Positions 17,196 through 26,363 of a stretch of 64,000 nt of DNA are shown one piece after another (the stretch's first letter is position 1; the number at the start of each line of letters is the position of its first letter). The notes below the pieces were generated by a model. The model saw nothing but the letters and a program-made list of their open reading frames with translations, ran no database searches and was not told where the DNA came from. The position numbers were made by a program, and so were the translations under genes. This DNA comes from Nannocystis exedens (lineage in GTDB: Bacteria; Myxococcota_A; Polyangia; Nannocystales; Nannocystaceae), in contig NZ_NETK01000001.1 in NCBI RefSeq assembly GCF_002343915.1, positions 868,001 through 932,000 of the forward strand, given 5' to 3'.

Positions 17196-18847
17196 GCGCA
17201 GCGCAAGCTCCCGCCTCCTCGCCCGGCCCGGTCCGGGACCACGCCCGCGGCTGCGAGCTCGACGTCCTGGTCGCCCCGCGGGCCGCTCGCAGCCGGGTCG
17301 TCGGCCTGCACGACGGTCGGCTCAAGGTCCAGCTGGCCGCGCCGCCGGTCGACGGGGCCGCCAACGAGGCCCTGCGCGCGCTGCTGGCCGACCGCCTCGA
17401 GATCGCCGCGAGCGCGCTCGAAATCGCCCACGGCGCCACCGGTCGGCGCAAGACCGTCCGCGTCGCCGGCGTCCGCGCAGCCGTTGCGCGGGGTCGCCTC
17501 GGCCTGGCCGCGCTGGCCCTCGGGCTCGGGCTGTCCGCCTGCACCGTCGAGGTCCCGTTCCCGGTCCGCGTCGTCCTGCCCGACGACTCGACCGACCTCA
17601 ATCGCGCCGACAACCTCGCGCTCGAGCTCGGCCCCGACGCCTACTTCGTCAGCTATCCGGTCCGCGGCACCGACTTCGAGGTCGAGCTCGAGTTCGAGCC
17701 CGACGCCGTCGAGCGCACGCTCGCGCTCTACCTGGCCGATGGGACAGAATTGCTCGCCTGGGGCCGCAGCGTGCCGTTCGTGATGCTGTCGCCGCCGGGC
17801 GACCTGGCGGTGCTGATGGCTCGGCCCGGGGTCTTGTCGGTCTACCCGGGCGAGGTCGCCGAGCCCGACCCCGACCTGCTGGCCGTCCACGCGCCCGGAC
17901 GCGGCCTGATGTTGATGAGCGGCGCCGGCGACATCGCCCTCCTCAACGAGACCAGCTTCGACATCGAGCTCGGGGCGCGCCTGTCGTCCCCGCCGGAGCC
18001 TGGCGACGGCGCCTTCGTCGCCGACGCGCGCGGTCGGGTGTGGCGGGTCGGCGTCGACGACGGGGTCGGCGCCGCCATGTACGATCCCGGCACCGACGTG
18101 TGGGCGGTCGCCACCGTCACCGGCGACGACACCGGCGCCCGGCCGGGCGCCGCCACGGTCATCGGCCCCGGGCACGATCGCGTCTACCTCGCCGGCGGCG
18201 GGGGCCACACCGACCTGGTCGCCCTCTCGCTCGAACCCGACGACCAAGGTGTCATCGCCCTCGCCCCGGTGGCCGCGCTCGACGGCCCGCGCACCGGGGC
18301 CCGCCTCCTCGCCCTCGACCGCGGCGACGACGAGGTCCTGCTGCTGGTCGGCGGCGCCGAGGCCGACGCACCGGCCGTGTATTTCCCCGAGGGCGGCCAC
18401 GCCTTCGGCCCGGTCGGCGACTGGACGAACATCCAGTGCATCCGCCTCGACGCCGGCGACGAGGATGAAGCCGCGACCGTCGAGCTGCTGTGCCTGGGCG
18501 GCTTGCGCGGCGGACAGCCCACCGGCGACGCGCTCGTGTTGCGCGTGCCGGCGGCCGTCGAGAGCACCGAGGTCGAGGAGCGGCCGGCCTTCCTCAGCGC
18601 GCCGCTCGCAGATCCCCGGCTCTTCGCAGATGATCTGGCCGTGTACGCTCAGGGCGCCGCCCAGTGGTGGCGGGTCTCTCGGAAGGACCTCGCCGTCGAG
18701 CTCACCGAGACGGTGGCGACCCGCGTGCACGGCGGCCATTCCATCACCCTGGGGACCGGTGTTACCTTCCTGGTTGGCGGCCGAGACCTGGACGATCGCG
18801 CTGTCGATCGCTGGTGGATCTTCGCTCCCAGCTTGGCTCCCATGTAG
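17192..18847 (+). CDS. DUF167 (YggU-like) domain fused in frame to a beta-propeller-like lipoprotein
   Basis: 551 residues from the ATG at 17192. Residues ~15-95 are a complete DUF167 domain (APRAARSRVVGLHDGRLKVQLAAPPVDGAANEAL...GATGRRKTVRVAGV). With no gap in frame, the sequence runs into a classical lipoprotein signal, GRLGLAALALGLGLSAC, then an Asp-rich secreted domain with AGGGGHTDLVALSLEPDD and LLLVGGAEADAPAVY repeats reminiscent of kelch/beta-propeller blades. I find no ATG, GTG or TTG in this frame between the two parts. Either a deletion merged two genes or the lipoprotein has lost its start. A cytoplasmic DUF167 domain before an internal export signal makes no obvious sense. The 5-prime part overlaps the upstream PLP enzyme by 4 nt. 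Confidence 0.75.
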   Translation: MSAAQAPASSPGPVRDHARGCELDVLVAPRAARSRVVGLHDGRLKVQLAAPPVDGAANEALRALLADRLEIAASALEIAHGATGRRKTVRVAGVRAAVARGRLGLAALALGLGLSACTVEVPFPVRVVLPDDSTDLNRADNLALELGPDAYFVSYPVRGTDFEVELEFEPDAVERTLALYLADGTELLAWGRSVPFVMLSPPGDLAVLMARPGVLSVYPGEVAEPDPDLLAVHAPGRGLMLMSGAGDIALLNETSFDIELGARLSSPPEPGDGAFVADARGRVWRVGVDDGVGAAMYDPGTDVWAVATVTGDDTGARPGAATVIGPGHDRVYLAGGGGHTDLVALSLEPDDQGVIALAPVAALDGPRTGARLLALDRGDDEVLLLVGGAEADAPAVYFPEGGHAFGPVGDWTNIQCIRLDAGDEDEAATVELLCLGGLRGGQPTGDALVLRVPAAVESTEVEERPAFLSAPLADPRLFADDLAVYAQGAAQWWRVSRKDLAVELTETVATRVHGGHSITLGTGVTFLVGGRDLDDRAVDRWWIFAPSLAPM

Positions 18848-18882
18848 CCGTCAATGAAGGCGGCGTCCCCCGGAGGCTCTCC

Positions 18883-20184
18883 ATGGCCGACACCCTGACG
18901 ATCACCGACAACCGAACCGGCAAGACCTACGAGATCGAGATCAAGGACGGAACGATCCGCGCCGACGCGCTGCGCAAGATCAAGACGTCCGACGACGACT
19001 TCGGCCTGATGACCTACGACCCGGCCTTCATGAACACCGCGTCGTGCCGGTCCGCGATCACCCTGATCGACGGCGACAAGGGCATCCTGCGCTACCGCGG
19101 CTACGCGATCGAAGAGCTGGCCGAGCAGTCGTCCTACCTCGAAGTCGCCTACCTCCTGCTCCACGGCGAGCTGCCCAACGAGGCGCAGCTGCGCAAGTGG
19201 ACCCACGAGGTCACGCACCACACCTTCGTCCACGAGTTCCTGCGCAAGTCGATGGAGGGCTTCCGCTTCGACGCCCACCCGATGGGCAAGCTGGTCAGCA
19301 TGCTGGGCGCGCTGTCCACCTTCTACCCCGAGGCGAAGAAGGTCCGCGACGACCGGACGCGGCGCGAGCAGATCGTCCGCATCATCGCCAAGATGCCGAC
19401 CCTCTCGGCGTGGGCGTTCCGCCACAGCGTCGGCCGGCCGTACGTCTACCCGGACAACGAGCTGTCGTACTGCGGCAACTTCCTCAACATGATCTTCCGG
19501 ATGGCCGAGCCGCGGTTCGAGCCGCACCCGGTGCTCGAGCGGGCGCTCGACATCCTCTTCATCCTCCACGCCGACCACGAGCAGAACTGCTCGGCCAACG
19601 CCGCCCGCGCCGTCGGCTCGGCCGAGACCGACCCGTACTGCAGCCTGGCCGCCGCCTCGGCCGCCCTCTACGGCCCGCTCCACGGCGGCGCCAACGAGGC
19701 CGTGCTGCACATGCTCAAGCAGATCGGCAACGTCAGCGCCGTGCCGGAGTTCATCACCGGCGTGAAGAACGGCAGCGGCCGCCTGATGGGCTTCGGCCAC
19801 CGCGTCTACAAGAACTACGACCCGCGCGCCAAGGTGATTAAAAAGCTCGCGCACGAGGTCTTCGAGGTCACCGGCAAGAACCCGCTCCTCGAGATCGCCC
19901 TCGAGCTCGAGAAGATCGCGCTGAACGACGAGTACTTCGTCAAGCGCAAGCTCTACCCGAACGTCGACTTCTACTCGGGCATGATCTACCAGGCAATGGG
20001 CTTCCCGGTCGACATGTTCCCGGTCCTGTTCGCCATCCCGCGCGCCTCCGGCTGGCTGGCCCAGTGGCAGGAGATGCTGCAGGACCCCGAGCAGAAGATC
20101 GCCCGCCCGCGCCAGATCTACACCGGCGCCGACCTCCGCCCCTACGTGCCGATGAGCCAGCGCGCCACCAAGCAGGCGACCTGA
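18883..20184 (+). CDS. gltA: Type II citrate synthase
   Basis: 433 residues, full length, with ribosome site CGGAGG 8 nt before the ATG at 18883. Catalytic residues are in the expected contexts: His267 in GPLHGGAN, His306 in GFGHRVYKNYDPRA and Asp362 in NVDFYSG. HADHEQNCS is also present. It condenses acetyl-CoA and oxaloacetate to citrate at the entry of the TCA cycle, as a cytoplasmic enzyme. It is a stand-alone gene: 35 nt after the preceding lipoprotein gene, with a strong terminator 30 nt after its stop. The N-terminal ~40 residues are the usual beta-rich extension of bacterial type II enzymes. Confidence 0.97.
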   Translation: MADTLTITDNRTGKTYEIEIKDGTIRADALRKIKTSDDDFGLMTYDPAFMNTASCRSAITLIDGDKGILRYRGYAIEELAEQSSYLEVAYLLLHGELPNEAQLRKWTHEVTHHTFVHEFLRKSMEGFRFDAHPMGKLVSMLGALSTFYPEAKKVRDDRTRREQIVRIIAKMPTLSAWAFRHSVGRPYVYPDNELSYCGNFLNMIFRMAEPRFEPHPVLERALDILFILHADHEQNCSANAARAVGSAETDPYCSLAAASAALYGPLHGGANEAVLHMLKQIGNVSAVPEFITGVKNGSGRLMGFGHRVYKNYDPRAKVIKKLAHEVFEVTGKNPLLEIALELEKIALNDEYFVKRKLYPNVDFYSGMIYQAMGFPVDMFPVLFAIPRASGWLAQWQEMLQDPEQKIARPRQIYTGADLRPYVPMSQRATKQAT

Positions 20185-20215
20185 TCGTCGGGTGCGCTGC
20201 TGAGCCGCCGAAAGT

Positions 20216-20245
20216 GCCCCGCCGCAACCGCGCCGGGGCCCTTTT
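20216..20245 (+). terminator. Rho-independent terminator of gltA
   Basis: GCCCCG (20216-20221) pairs with CGGGGC (20234-20239) and is followed by CCTTTTT. It is one of the few T-tracts in this GC-rich window and lies right after citrate synthase. Confidence 0.75.
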
Positions 20246-20260
20246 TGCGTCGACTCCGAT

Positions 20261-20280
20261 GAATGTCCCTTCGGACATAT
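20261..20280. repeat. Interspersed inverted repeat
   Basis: GAATGTCCC-tt-CGGACATAT, between the gltA terminator and the convergent methyltransferase gene. Confidence 0.65.
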
Positions 20281-20364
20281 CCTCCTCCTGGGGCGAGGCC
20301 TGCCGCCGTGGGCGCACCTTCCACGGCATCCGTCGAGCGCCCGGTCAGCGGCCGCCGAATTCGA

Positions 20365-21042
20365 TCATCGCCGCCGCGCCAGCAGATAGGCGCGCTGGCT
20401 AGGGAATTCTCGCGGCGTGCTCGGGCCGCGCTCGAGCCGGGCGGTGAGCTCGAAGCCGACGCTCCCGAGCTCCGCGATGACTTCTTCCGCGGCGATAAAA
20501 TGCCCGTCGAGGCCGACGCGGTGGCCCCACCATTCCTCCAGGCGGCGGATCGATCCGGCCGGGAACCCGACCGCCGACGTGTGGACCGACAGCAGCAGCG
20601 CCCCGCCGGGCCGCACCACGCGGGCCATCTCTGCGTAGGCCCTGGCCCGCGCGCCGACATCGAGGTGGATCACCGAATAGATCGCCACCGCCCCGGCCAG
20701 CGAGGCGTCCGCGAACGGCAGCGCCAGCAACGAGCCCTTCACGAATTCCAGCCCGTGTACGCCCGCGTGCCGGCGCTGCGCCTCGGCGATCATGCCCGCC
20801 GCGAGGTCGACCCCCGTGACCGCGAGGCCGAGCTCCGCCAGGAAGCGCGCCTCGAAGCCGGGGCCGCAGCCGAGGTCGGCGACCCTCGCCGCCCGACCGA
20901 CCGTCTCCGCGAACGCCGAGAGCAGCGCGCGATCGAGGATCTTCTCCGCCAGGTCGTCCGCGAATTCGGCCGCGTAGTTGCGCGCGACCGCGTCGTAGGT
21001 CGCCTCGATCTCTGCGTGGCCACGCTCGTCGGTACCCGTCAT
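20365..21042 (-). CDS. SAM-dependent methyltransferase (class I)
   Basis: 225 residues. The Rossmann signature VADLGCGPGFEARFLAELG (motif I), TGVDLAAGMIAEAQRR (motif II), LPFADASLAGAVAIYSVIHLD (motif IV) and RVVRPGGALLLSVH (post-motif) define a small class I methyltransferase of the UbiE/Methyltransf_11 type. The N-terminus ATYDAVARNYAAEFADDL is common in this subfamily. The substrate cannot be told; it is probably a small molecule. It is monocistronic, convergent with gltA. The enzyme looks complete. Confidence 0.88.
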   Translation of the reverse strand: MTGTDERGHAEIEATYDAVARNYAAEFADDLAEKILDRALLSAFAETVGRAARVADLGCGPGFEARFLAELGLAVTGVDLAAGMIAEAQRRHAGVHGLEFVKGSLLALPFADASLAGAVAIYSVIHLDVGARARAYAEMARVVRPGGALLLSVHTSAVGFPAGSIRRLEEWWGHRVGLDGHFIAAEEVIAELGSVGFELTARLERGPSTPREFPSQRAYLLARRR

Positions 21043-21141
21043 CGTCGCCCGCTCTCGTTACCACGTTTCGGCGCGCCTCGTCTGGCCGCACCGACGGGCT
21101 TCCGTCATGCGCTCCACCGGCTCACAACAGGATCTTGCGTC

Positions 21142-21738
21142 TCAGTCGTCCGCCGCCTCGGGCGGCTCGGGCATGAACAGGTCGGCGACGACCAGCTCGA
21201 TCGCCTCGAACGGCGGCACGCGAGCGACAGCGCTGCGGTCGTACGTCCCCGTCAGCACCCAGCGCCCGCGCTCGAGCGTGAAGGCCTCGAGCAACGCCTC
21301 GACGGGGTCGATCAGCCAGTAGAAGGGCACGCCGTGCCTGGCGTACAGCTCCTGCTTGACCACGCGGTCGCGCCGCACGCCCCTGGGCGACAGCACCTCG
21401 CAGATCCAGTCGGGCGCCACGTCGATCGGCCGCTTGCCCCAGGGCGACGGCAGTCGTTCGCGCCGCCAGCCGACCACGTCGGGTCGGACCACGTCGTGGT
21501 CCGTGAACTGCACGTCGACCTCGACCACGATCCACCAGCCGCCCGGGCCTCCGCGCCCGCGGTCGAACGGGCCTCGCAGCCCGTCCACCACGCCGCTCTG
21601 CGCGTAGCTGTGCTCGAACAGCGCGCTCGGCTGCGTCACCAGCTCGCCGCCCAGGATCTCCGCCTTCACGTCCTCGGGCGTGGCGAGCAGATCCGCGTAG
21701 GTGGCGAGCTTCGGCGCGGCGACCATGTTCGCCAGCAT
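21142..21738 (-). CDS. Uma2 family (DUF820) restriction-endonuclease-fold protein
   Basis: 198 residues from the ATG at 21738 (a second ATG is four codons downstream). Family landmarks are present: YADLLATPEDVKAEILGGELV at the N-terminus, VVRPDVVGWRRERLP, PDWICEVLSP and a Lys followed by YARHGVPFYWLID. These are the Asp, Glu and Lys of a PD-(D/E)xK nuclease core. Uma2 proteins are widespread in cyanobacteria and Myxococcota in many copies, with no settled function. It has its own short gap from the neighbouring methyltransferase and no partner gene nearby. Confidence 0.88.
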   Translation of the reverse strand: MLANMVAAPKLATYADLLATPEDVKAEILGGELVTQPSALFEHSYAQSGVVDGLRGPFDRGRGGPGGWWIVVEVDVQFTDHDVVRPDVVGWRRERLPSPWGKRPIDVAPDWICEVLSPRGVRRDRVVKQELYARHGVPFYWLIDPVEALLEAFTLERGRWVLTGTYDRSAVARVPPFEAIELVVADLFMPEPPEAADD

Positions 21739-21797
21739 ACACCATCCTCCAGGACCTCGCGGCTTGCGGCCGCCGCCGCGCCTGATAGCCTGCGGAG

Positions 21798-22940
21798 GTG
21801 GCCGTTCGCACCCTCGTCGTCATCGCCTGCGCCGCGCTCGCATCGACCGGCTGCAGCGACGACTGCGGCGACGGCGAGTACCACGACGCCGAGATCTGCT
21901 TCAATGAACATGTCCTCGAGGTCCAGTCGGAGGCTGCGAGCCCGCTCGCCCTGCGCGCGGCCGACTTCGACGGCGACGGCGTCGACGACGTCCTGGTCGT
22001 CGGCGCCGCTGCGGGCACCATCACCACCGACCTGCGGCGCGGCGACGGCGAGGGCGGGCTCGGCGAGCCGCGCGACGTCGGGGTCGCCGGCTGCAGCGCC
22101 TATCCGGTCGTCGGCGACCTCGACCTCGACGGCGCCGCCGACCTCCTGTTCCCCTCCTGCGACGCCGGCGTCTTCGTCTACCGGGCCGACGGCGCCGGCG
22201 GCTTCGCCCCGGCCGTCGAGGTCGACGTCGGCCTGAAGATCCGCACCACCGCCGTCACCGACGTCGACGGCGACGGCCGGCGCGACCTGCTCGTCCTCGG
22301 CAGCCTGTCCGAACAGCCAGCCGTCGGCCTCGTCCGCGCCGACGCCTCCGGCGGCTTCTTCGCCCCGCAGGTCCAGCCCGTCGCCGTCCCCGGCCTCGAC
22401 GGCCTGAAGCCCGGGGGCTTCGTCGCCGGTCGCCTGCGCCGCGACGGTCCGGTCGAGCTGGTCCTCGCCGAGTGGGAGCGCAGCGACGGCCTCGCCCGGG
22501 CCACCGTCGAGGCCGGCGTCGTCGGGCCGTTCGTGGCCATGACCACCGGCCTGCGCCCCGGCGGCCTCTACCTGCGCGACCTCGACGACGACGACATCCT
22601 CGACGTCCTCGTCCTCGACACCGCGCCCGTCGCCCTCGCCCCGCTGCTGGGGCCCGACCTGTCCGAAGGGCCACGTACCGCCCTCGGCTCGCGCCCCGGC
22701 CCGATCGCCCTCGCCCACCTCGACGGCGACGGCAGCCTCGACGCCGTCTTGTTCCACGGCGACCGCCTCGGCCTGTGGCGCGGCGTCGGCGACGGTCGCT
22801 TCACCGCCGCGGTCCAGCTCGAGTTCCCCGCCGACGTGGTCGAGGTCGTCCTGCCCGACCTCAACGCCGACGGCCGGGCCGACATCGTCGCCGGCCTGTT
22901 CTCCGCCGGGGGCCTCGCCATCCGCCTCAGCGGCCCCTGA
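21798..22940 (+). CDS. FG-GAP/VCBS repeat lipoprotein
   Basis: 380 residues from a GTG with an upstream CGGAGG. The signal peptide ends in a lipobox-like ALASTGC. The rest is a seven-bladed-propeller-like set of repeats: ADFDGDGVDDVLVVG, GDLDLDGAADLLFPS, TDVDGDGRRDLLVLG, RDLDDDDILDVLVLD, AHLDGDGSLDAVLFH and PDLNADGRADIVAGL. The DxDGDGxxD loops should bind calcium. Predicted surface protein, ligand unknown. Copies of the interspersed repeat fall within it near 21905, 22306 and 22657, each encoding a short loop (for example LSEQPA, LSEGPR). Confidence 0.85.
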   Translation: MAVRTLVVIACAALASTGCSDDCGDGEYHDAEICFNEHVLEVQSEAASPLALRAADFDGDGVDDVLVVGAAAGTITTDLRRGDGEGGLGEPRDVGVAGCSAYPVVGDLDLDGAADLLFPSCDAGVFVYRADGAGGFAPAVEVDVGLKIRTTAVTDVDGDGRRDLLVLGSLSEQPAVGLVRADASGGFFAPQVQPVAVPGLDGLKPGGFVAGRLRRDGPVELVLAEWERSDGLARATVEAGVVGPFVAMTTGLRPGGLYLRDLDDDDILDVLVLDTAPVALAPLLGPDLSEGPRTALGSRPGPIALAHLDGDGSLDAVLFHGDRLGLWRGVGDGRFTAAVQLEFPADVVEVVLPDLNADGRADIVAGLFSAGGLAIRLSGP

Positions 22941-23159
22941 CCTCGCGTCCCGCTGTCACGATCGGCCGCCGTTCCGCGTCCGGCCCTCTCGCTGCACCGC
23001 TCGCCGCGCCCGCTGGCTGCGCCGCGCCCGGCCCTCGCGCCGCCGTCTCCGCGGCCCCGCCCGCGAGCCTTCGGCCGGCCTCCCGGCTCCGCTGGGCTCG
23101 CTCGGCGGCGGCTCGCGAATTTCGCCCCTCTCGCCGCCGCTGATACCCTTTGCGGCGCC

Positions 23160-23570
23160 ATGACCCCCACGAGCACCCCCCGAAGTTACGAGTTCTCGGC
23201 CGCGGAGAACGTCATCATCCGCCAGCTCGTCGACGCCATGCGGTTCGTCGCCGCGGCCTCGCTGGCGGTCGGCGCCTTCGTCCTGATCCTCGGGATCGCC
23301 GGCCTCGTCAGCCACGGTCGCGCGGGCCTCGGCCCCGCGCTCGGCGACTTCGCCGAGTCGGTCGTGTTCGTGCTCATCGGCCTGTGGCTGCAGCGGGCCG
23401 TCGACGCCTTCAACCGGGTCGTCGACACCAGCGGCGACGACATCACCCACCTGCTCAACGCCCTGCGCGAGCTGACCCGCGTGTTCTCGCTGCAGCGCAC
23501 CGTTTTGGTCCTGGCCGCCATCGTCATCGTCATGGCGATCGGCATCCACGGCGTGCTCTCGCTCGGCTGA
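23160..23570 (+). CDS. Small integral membrane protein
   Basis: 136 residues from the ATG at 23160. Three hydrophobic segments are visible: RFVAAASLAVGAFVLILGIAGL, SVVFVLIGLWL and TVLVLAAIVIVMAIGIHGVLSL, with an amphipathic stretch between the second and third (AVDAFNRVVDTSGDDITHLLNALREL). I do not recognise the family. The preceding 219 bases hold no gene. It is followed by a cluster of interspersed repeats and a convergent SDR gene. Confidence 0.7.
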   Translation: MTPTSTPRSYEFSAAENVIIRQLVDAMRFVAAASLAVGAFVLILGIAGLVSHGRAGLGPALGDFAESVVFVLIGLWLQRAVDAFNRVVDTSGDDITHLLNALRELTRVFSLQRTVLVLAAIVIVMAIGIHGVLSLG

Positions 23571-23578
23571 GCCAGAGG

Positions 23579-23631
23579 GCATGCCCGCTCAGACATGCCC
23601 GCCGGGACATGCCCGTTCAAACATGTCCCGA
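23579..23631. repeat. Cluster of four interspersed half-sites between convergent genes
   Basis: GGCATGCCC, GACATGCCC, GGACATGCCC and AACATGTCCC spaced about 14 nt apart and all in the same orientation, ending at the SDR stop codon. Confidence 0.7.
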
Positions 23632-23632
23632 G

Positions 23633-24457
23633 CTACCGCTGCGTGAACTTGCCGAACCAGCGCGGCATCAGCTTCTGGTAGAACCGCTCCGGCGCCAGCC
23701 GCTTGAGCCGCCACAGCCACGCCCCGTCGGCGTGGGGAAGCGCGTAGAGCGTGCCGGCCGCGGCCGCGTCGAGGGCGAAGCGGGCCACCTCGGGCGCCTG
23801 CAGCGTCGCGCGGTCCATCAGCTTGCCCACGCGCGACGCCCGGTTGTCCTCGCCGTGGTGGCGGCCGGCGTCGATGATGCGGGTGCGGAAGAACGTCGGG
23901 CACAGGACGGTCACGCCGATGCCGGCCGGCGCCAGCTCGGCGGCCATCGTCTCCGACAGCGCGATCACGCCGGCCTTCGTCACGTTGTAGGGCGCCATCA
24001 TCGGCGTACACAGGAGGCCCGCCGCCGAGGCGACGTTGATCACGTGGCCGCGGCCCTGCGCGCGCATCTGCGGCACGAACAGCTCGCAGCCGTAGATCAC
24101 GCCCCACAGGTTGACGCCCATGATCCACTCCCAGTCCTGCTGCGGGATCGCGTCGACCGGCCCGCTCGTGGCCACGCCGGCGTTGTTGATCAGCAGGTCG
24201 ACCCCGCCGAGCAGCGACGTCGCCGCCTCGGCCAGCTCGGCCACCGCCGGTCGCTGCGCCACGTCGCAGGCGCGCGCGTAGGCCTTGCAGCCGAGCTTCT
24301 CGACCATCGCCACCGTCTCCTCGACGCCGGCGAGGTCGATGTCGGCGGCCACGATCCGGGCGTTGCGACGCGCGAGCTCGAGGCAGAACGCGCGGCCGAG
24401 GCCGCCACCCGCGCCGGTGACCACCGCGCGCACCGGCTTGTCGAAGGAGAGCGTCAT
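23633..24457 (-). CDS. Short-chain dehydrogenase/reductase
   Basis: 274 residues from the ATG at 24457. Classical SDR features: TGAGGGLGRA for NAD(P) binding, DIDLAG after strand 2, NNAG, the catalytic Ser in NVASAAG and Tyr/Lys in YNVTK. The C-terminal extension LYALPHADGAWLWRLKRLAPERFYQKLM is typical of the acetoin-dehydrogenase-like group often annotated as SDR family oxidoreductase. The substrate is unknown. It starts 10 nt after the truA stop, so it is likely in an operon with truA. Confidence 0.88.
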   Translation of the reverse strand: MTLSFDKPVRAVVTGAGGGLGRAFCLELARRNARIVAADIDLAGVEETVAMVEKLGCKAYARACDVAQRPAVAELAEAATSLLGGVDLLINNAGVATSGPVDAIPQQDWEWIMGVNLWGVIYGCELFVPQMRAQGRGHVINVASAAGLLCTPMMAPYNVTKAGVIALSETMAAELAPAGIGVTVLCPTFFRTRIIDAGRHHGEDNRASRVGKLMDRATLQAPEVARFALDAAAAGTLYALPHADGAWLWRLKRLAPERFYQKLMPRWFGKFTQR

Positions 24458-24467
24458 ACGCGGCAAG

Positions 24468-25340
24468 CTACACCAGATCGGCGAGCGGCTGCGGCTCCTC
24501 GTCCGGCCGGCGCGCGCGCGCCTGCCAGTCGGCGGGCGGCCACGGCTCGGGCCAGTGGACCTCGACCAGCGTGAGCCCCTGCGGCGGCGCCGTGCGCCCG
24601 GCCCGGCGGCGATCGGGGCGCGCCAGCAGCTCGGCGATCTGCGTCGGCGGCCGGCGACCGAGCCCGACCTCGACCAGCGTGCCGACCATGATGCGCACCA
24701 TGTTCTGCAAGAAGGCTTCGCCGCGGACCGTCACCGTCACGATCGCCGGCGCCTCGCTCGCGGCCACCGTGCTGAGCCCGGCCGGCTCCTCCGCCGCGGC
24801 CGCCGCGACCTCGACCGCCAGCATCGTCCGCACCGTCGTCTGCGCCTGACACGAGCTGGCGCGGAAGCCGGCGAAGTCGTGCTCGCCGACGAACGCCGGG
24901 GCCGCCGCCTGCATCGCCGCCACGTCGAGCGGTCGCGCCAGGTGCCACTCGCCGCGGTCGGTGGTCGGCACGCGGTGCGGGGTGCAGCGGATCCGGTAGC
25001 GATAGGTCTTGCCGTCGTTGTAAAACCGCGGCTCGACCGGGCGGCCGTCGGGCAGCTCGCAGGTCCACGCGCCGAGCACCCCGACGTCGCGCGGCAGCTT
25101 GCTCGTGAGTCCGAGCACCACCCCCCGGTCGGGGATGGGGAGCGTCGGCTCGAAGCCCACGAGCTGGCCCAGCGCGTGGACCCCGGCGTCGGTGCGACTG
25201 GCGGCCCGCGTCCGCACCGGGCCCTGGTAGAGCTCGCCGAGCGCCGCCTCGAGCACCCCCTGCACCGTCCTGGTGCCCTCCTGGCGGGCAAATCCGTGGA
25301 AATCGGTGCCGTCGTAGGCGACCCGCAGGAGCAGCGTCAT
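24468..25340 (-). CDS. truA: tRNA pseudouridine(38-40) synthase
   Basis: 290 residues from the ATG at 25340. The N-terminal RVAYDGTDFHGFARQ, the catalytic Asp51 in SRTDAGVHALGQ, YRYRIRCTPHRVPTTDRGEWHL and the C-terminal RGEAFLQNMVRIMVGTLVEVG are the standard TruA signature. It modifies uridines 38-40 in the anticodon arm of tRNAs in the cytoplasm. It carries a slight Ala/Glu insertion (VAAAAAEEPAGLSTVAASEAP) between conserved blocks. It is divergent from the phosphatidylserine synthase gene and upstream of an SDR gene. Confidence 0.95.
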   Translation of the reverse strand: MTLLLRVAYDGTDFHGFARQEGTRTVQGVLEAALGELYQGPVRTRAASRTDAGVHALGQLVGFEPTLPIPDRGVVLGLTSKLPRDVGVLGAWTCELPDGRPVEPRFYNDGKTYRYRIRCTPHRVPTTDRGEWHLARPLDVAAMQAAAPAFVGEHDFAGFRASSCQAQTTVRTMLAVEVAAAAAEEPAGLSTVAASEAPAIVTVTVRGEAFLQNMVRIMVGTLVEVGLGRRPPTQIAELLARPDRRRAGRTAPPQGLTLVEVHWPEPWPPADWQARARRPDEEPQPLADLV

Positions 25341-25463
25341 GAGCGCGGACGCACCATCGACCGCCCCCGCCGACCTGTCAACCGAACTCGGCAAATTCGC
25401 CGCCCGAGGCGACAAAGCAGCGCCCGGCGCGCGATTTCTTGCTACCCTCGGAGGCCCCCGGCG

Positions 25464-26363
25464 ATGGACTTCCGCAAGACCTACTTCCTGCTGCCGAACC
25501 TGTTCACCCTCGCCGGCCTGTTCTGCGGCTTCTACGCGATCTCGGTGTGCGCGCGGCTGAGCGACGAGGGCGGGGGCAGCGACGCGCTCTACAAGGCCTC
25601 GCTGGCGATCATGCTCGGCCTCTTCTTCGACGCCGCCGACGGCCGGATCGCCCGGCTCACGCGCACGCAGTCGGAGCTCGGCCTGCACCTCGACAGCCTC
25701 AGCGACCTCGTCACCTTCGGCGTCGCGCCGGGGCTCGTGATCTACCGCTGGGGCCTCGAGGGCTTCGGCCGCGCCGGCCTGTTCATCGCCTTCCTGTTCG
25801 TCGCCGGCGGCGCGTTCCGCCTGGCCCGCTTCAACGTCCTGTCGCTGCGGGCGATCGACGAGAAGCCGGGCAAGTACATGCTGGGCCTGCCGATCCCGGT
25901 CGCCGCGACCGTGCTGATCTCGACGGTGATGGCGTTCCACGCGATCGGCATCAACCAGACGACCAACCACATCCTGGTCGCCACGCTCGTCACGGTCCTG
26001 TCCTACTTGATGATCAGCCGGGTCCGCTTCCGCTCGATGAAGGACCTCAAGCTGACCAAGCGGACGACGGCGGTGGTCGGCCTGCTGCTCGCCAGCGCGG
26101 TGCTGGTGGCGGTGCGGATCTCCCGGCCCGCGGTGCTGATCATGCTGGTCGGCTGCTACATCACCCTCGGCCTCATCGAGGAGATGGTGCTGCTGCGCAA
26201 GGGTCGGGTCGAGCGGATCCGGGCCGCCCGCGCGCAGGCCCTCGCGCCCGCGCCGACCGAGGAGCTGGCCAGCGAGTCCGAGGTCCTCGCCGAGCTCGGC
26301 ATCGACGACGACGCCAGCGCCCGGGCGCCCGCGAGCCCCGAGGGCGCGGTCACCACGGCCTGA
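25464..26363 (+). CDS. pssA: CDP-diacylglycerol-serine O-phosphatidyltransferase
   Basis: 299 residues from the ATG at 25464, with GGAGG 9-13 nt upstream. The CDP-alcohol phosphotransferase signature is complete: D59-G60-x2-A63-R64-x8-G73-x3-D77-x3-D81. The N-terminus FLLPNLFTLAGLFCGFYAI and the run of six to eight membrane segments fit the type II phosphatidylserine synthase of Gram-negatives and Bacillus. It makes phosphatidylserine, the precursor of phosphatidylethanolamine, at the inner membrane. A hydrophilic C-terminal tail of ~60 residues is family-variable. No psd gene is adjacent. Confidence 0.93.
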   Translation: MDFRKTYFLLPNLFTLAGLFCGFYAISVCARLSDEGGGSDALYKASLAIMLGLFFDAADGRIARLTRTQSELGLHLDSLSDLVTFGVAPGLVIYRWGLEGFGRAGLFIAFLFVAGGAFRLARFNVLSLRAIDEKPGKYMLGLPIPVAATVLISTVMAFHAIGINQTTNHILVATLVTVLSYLMISRVRFRSMKDLKLTKRTTAVVGLLLASAVLVAVRISRPAVLIMLVGCYITLGLIEEMVLLRKGRVERIRAARAQALAPAPTEELASESEVLAELGIDDDASARAPASPEGAVTTA

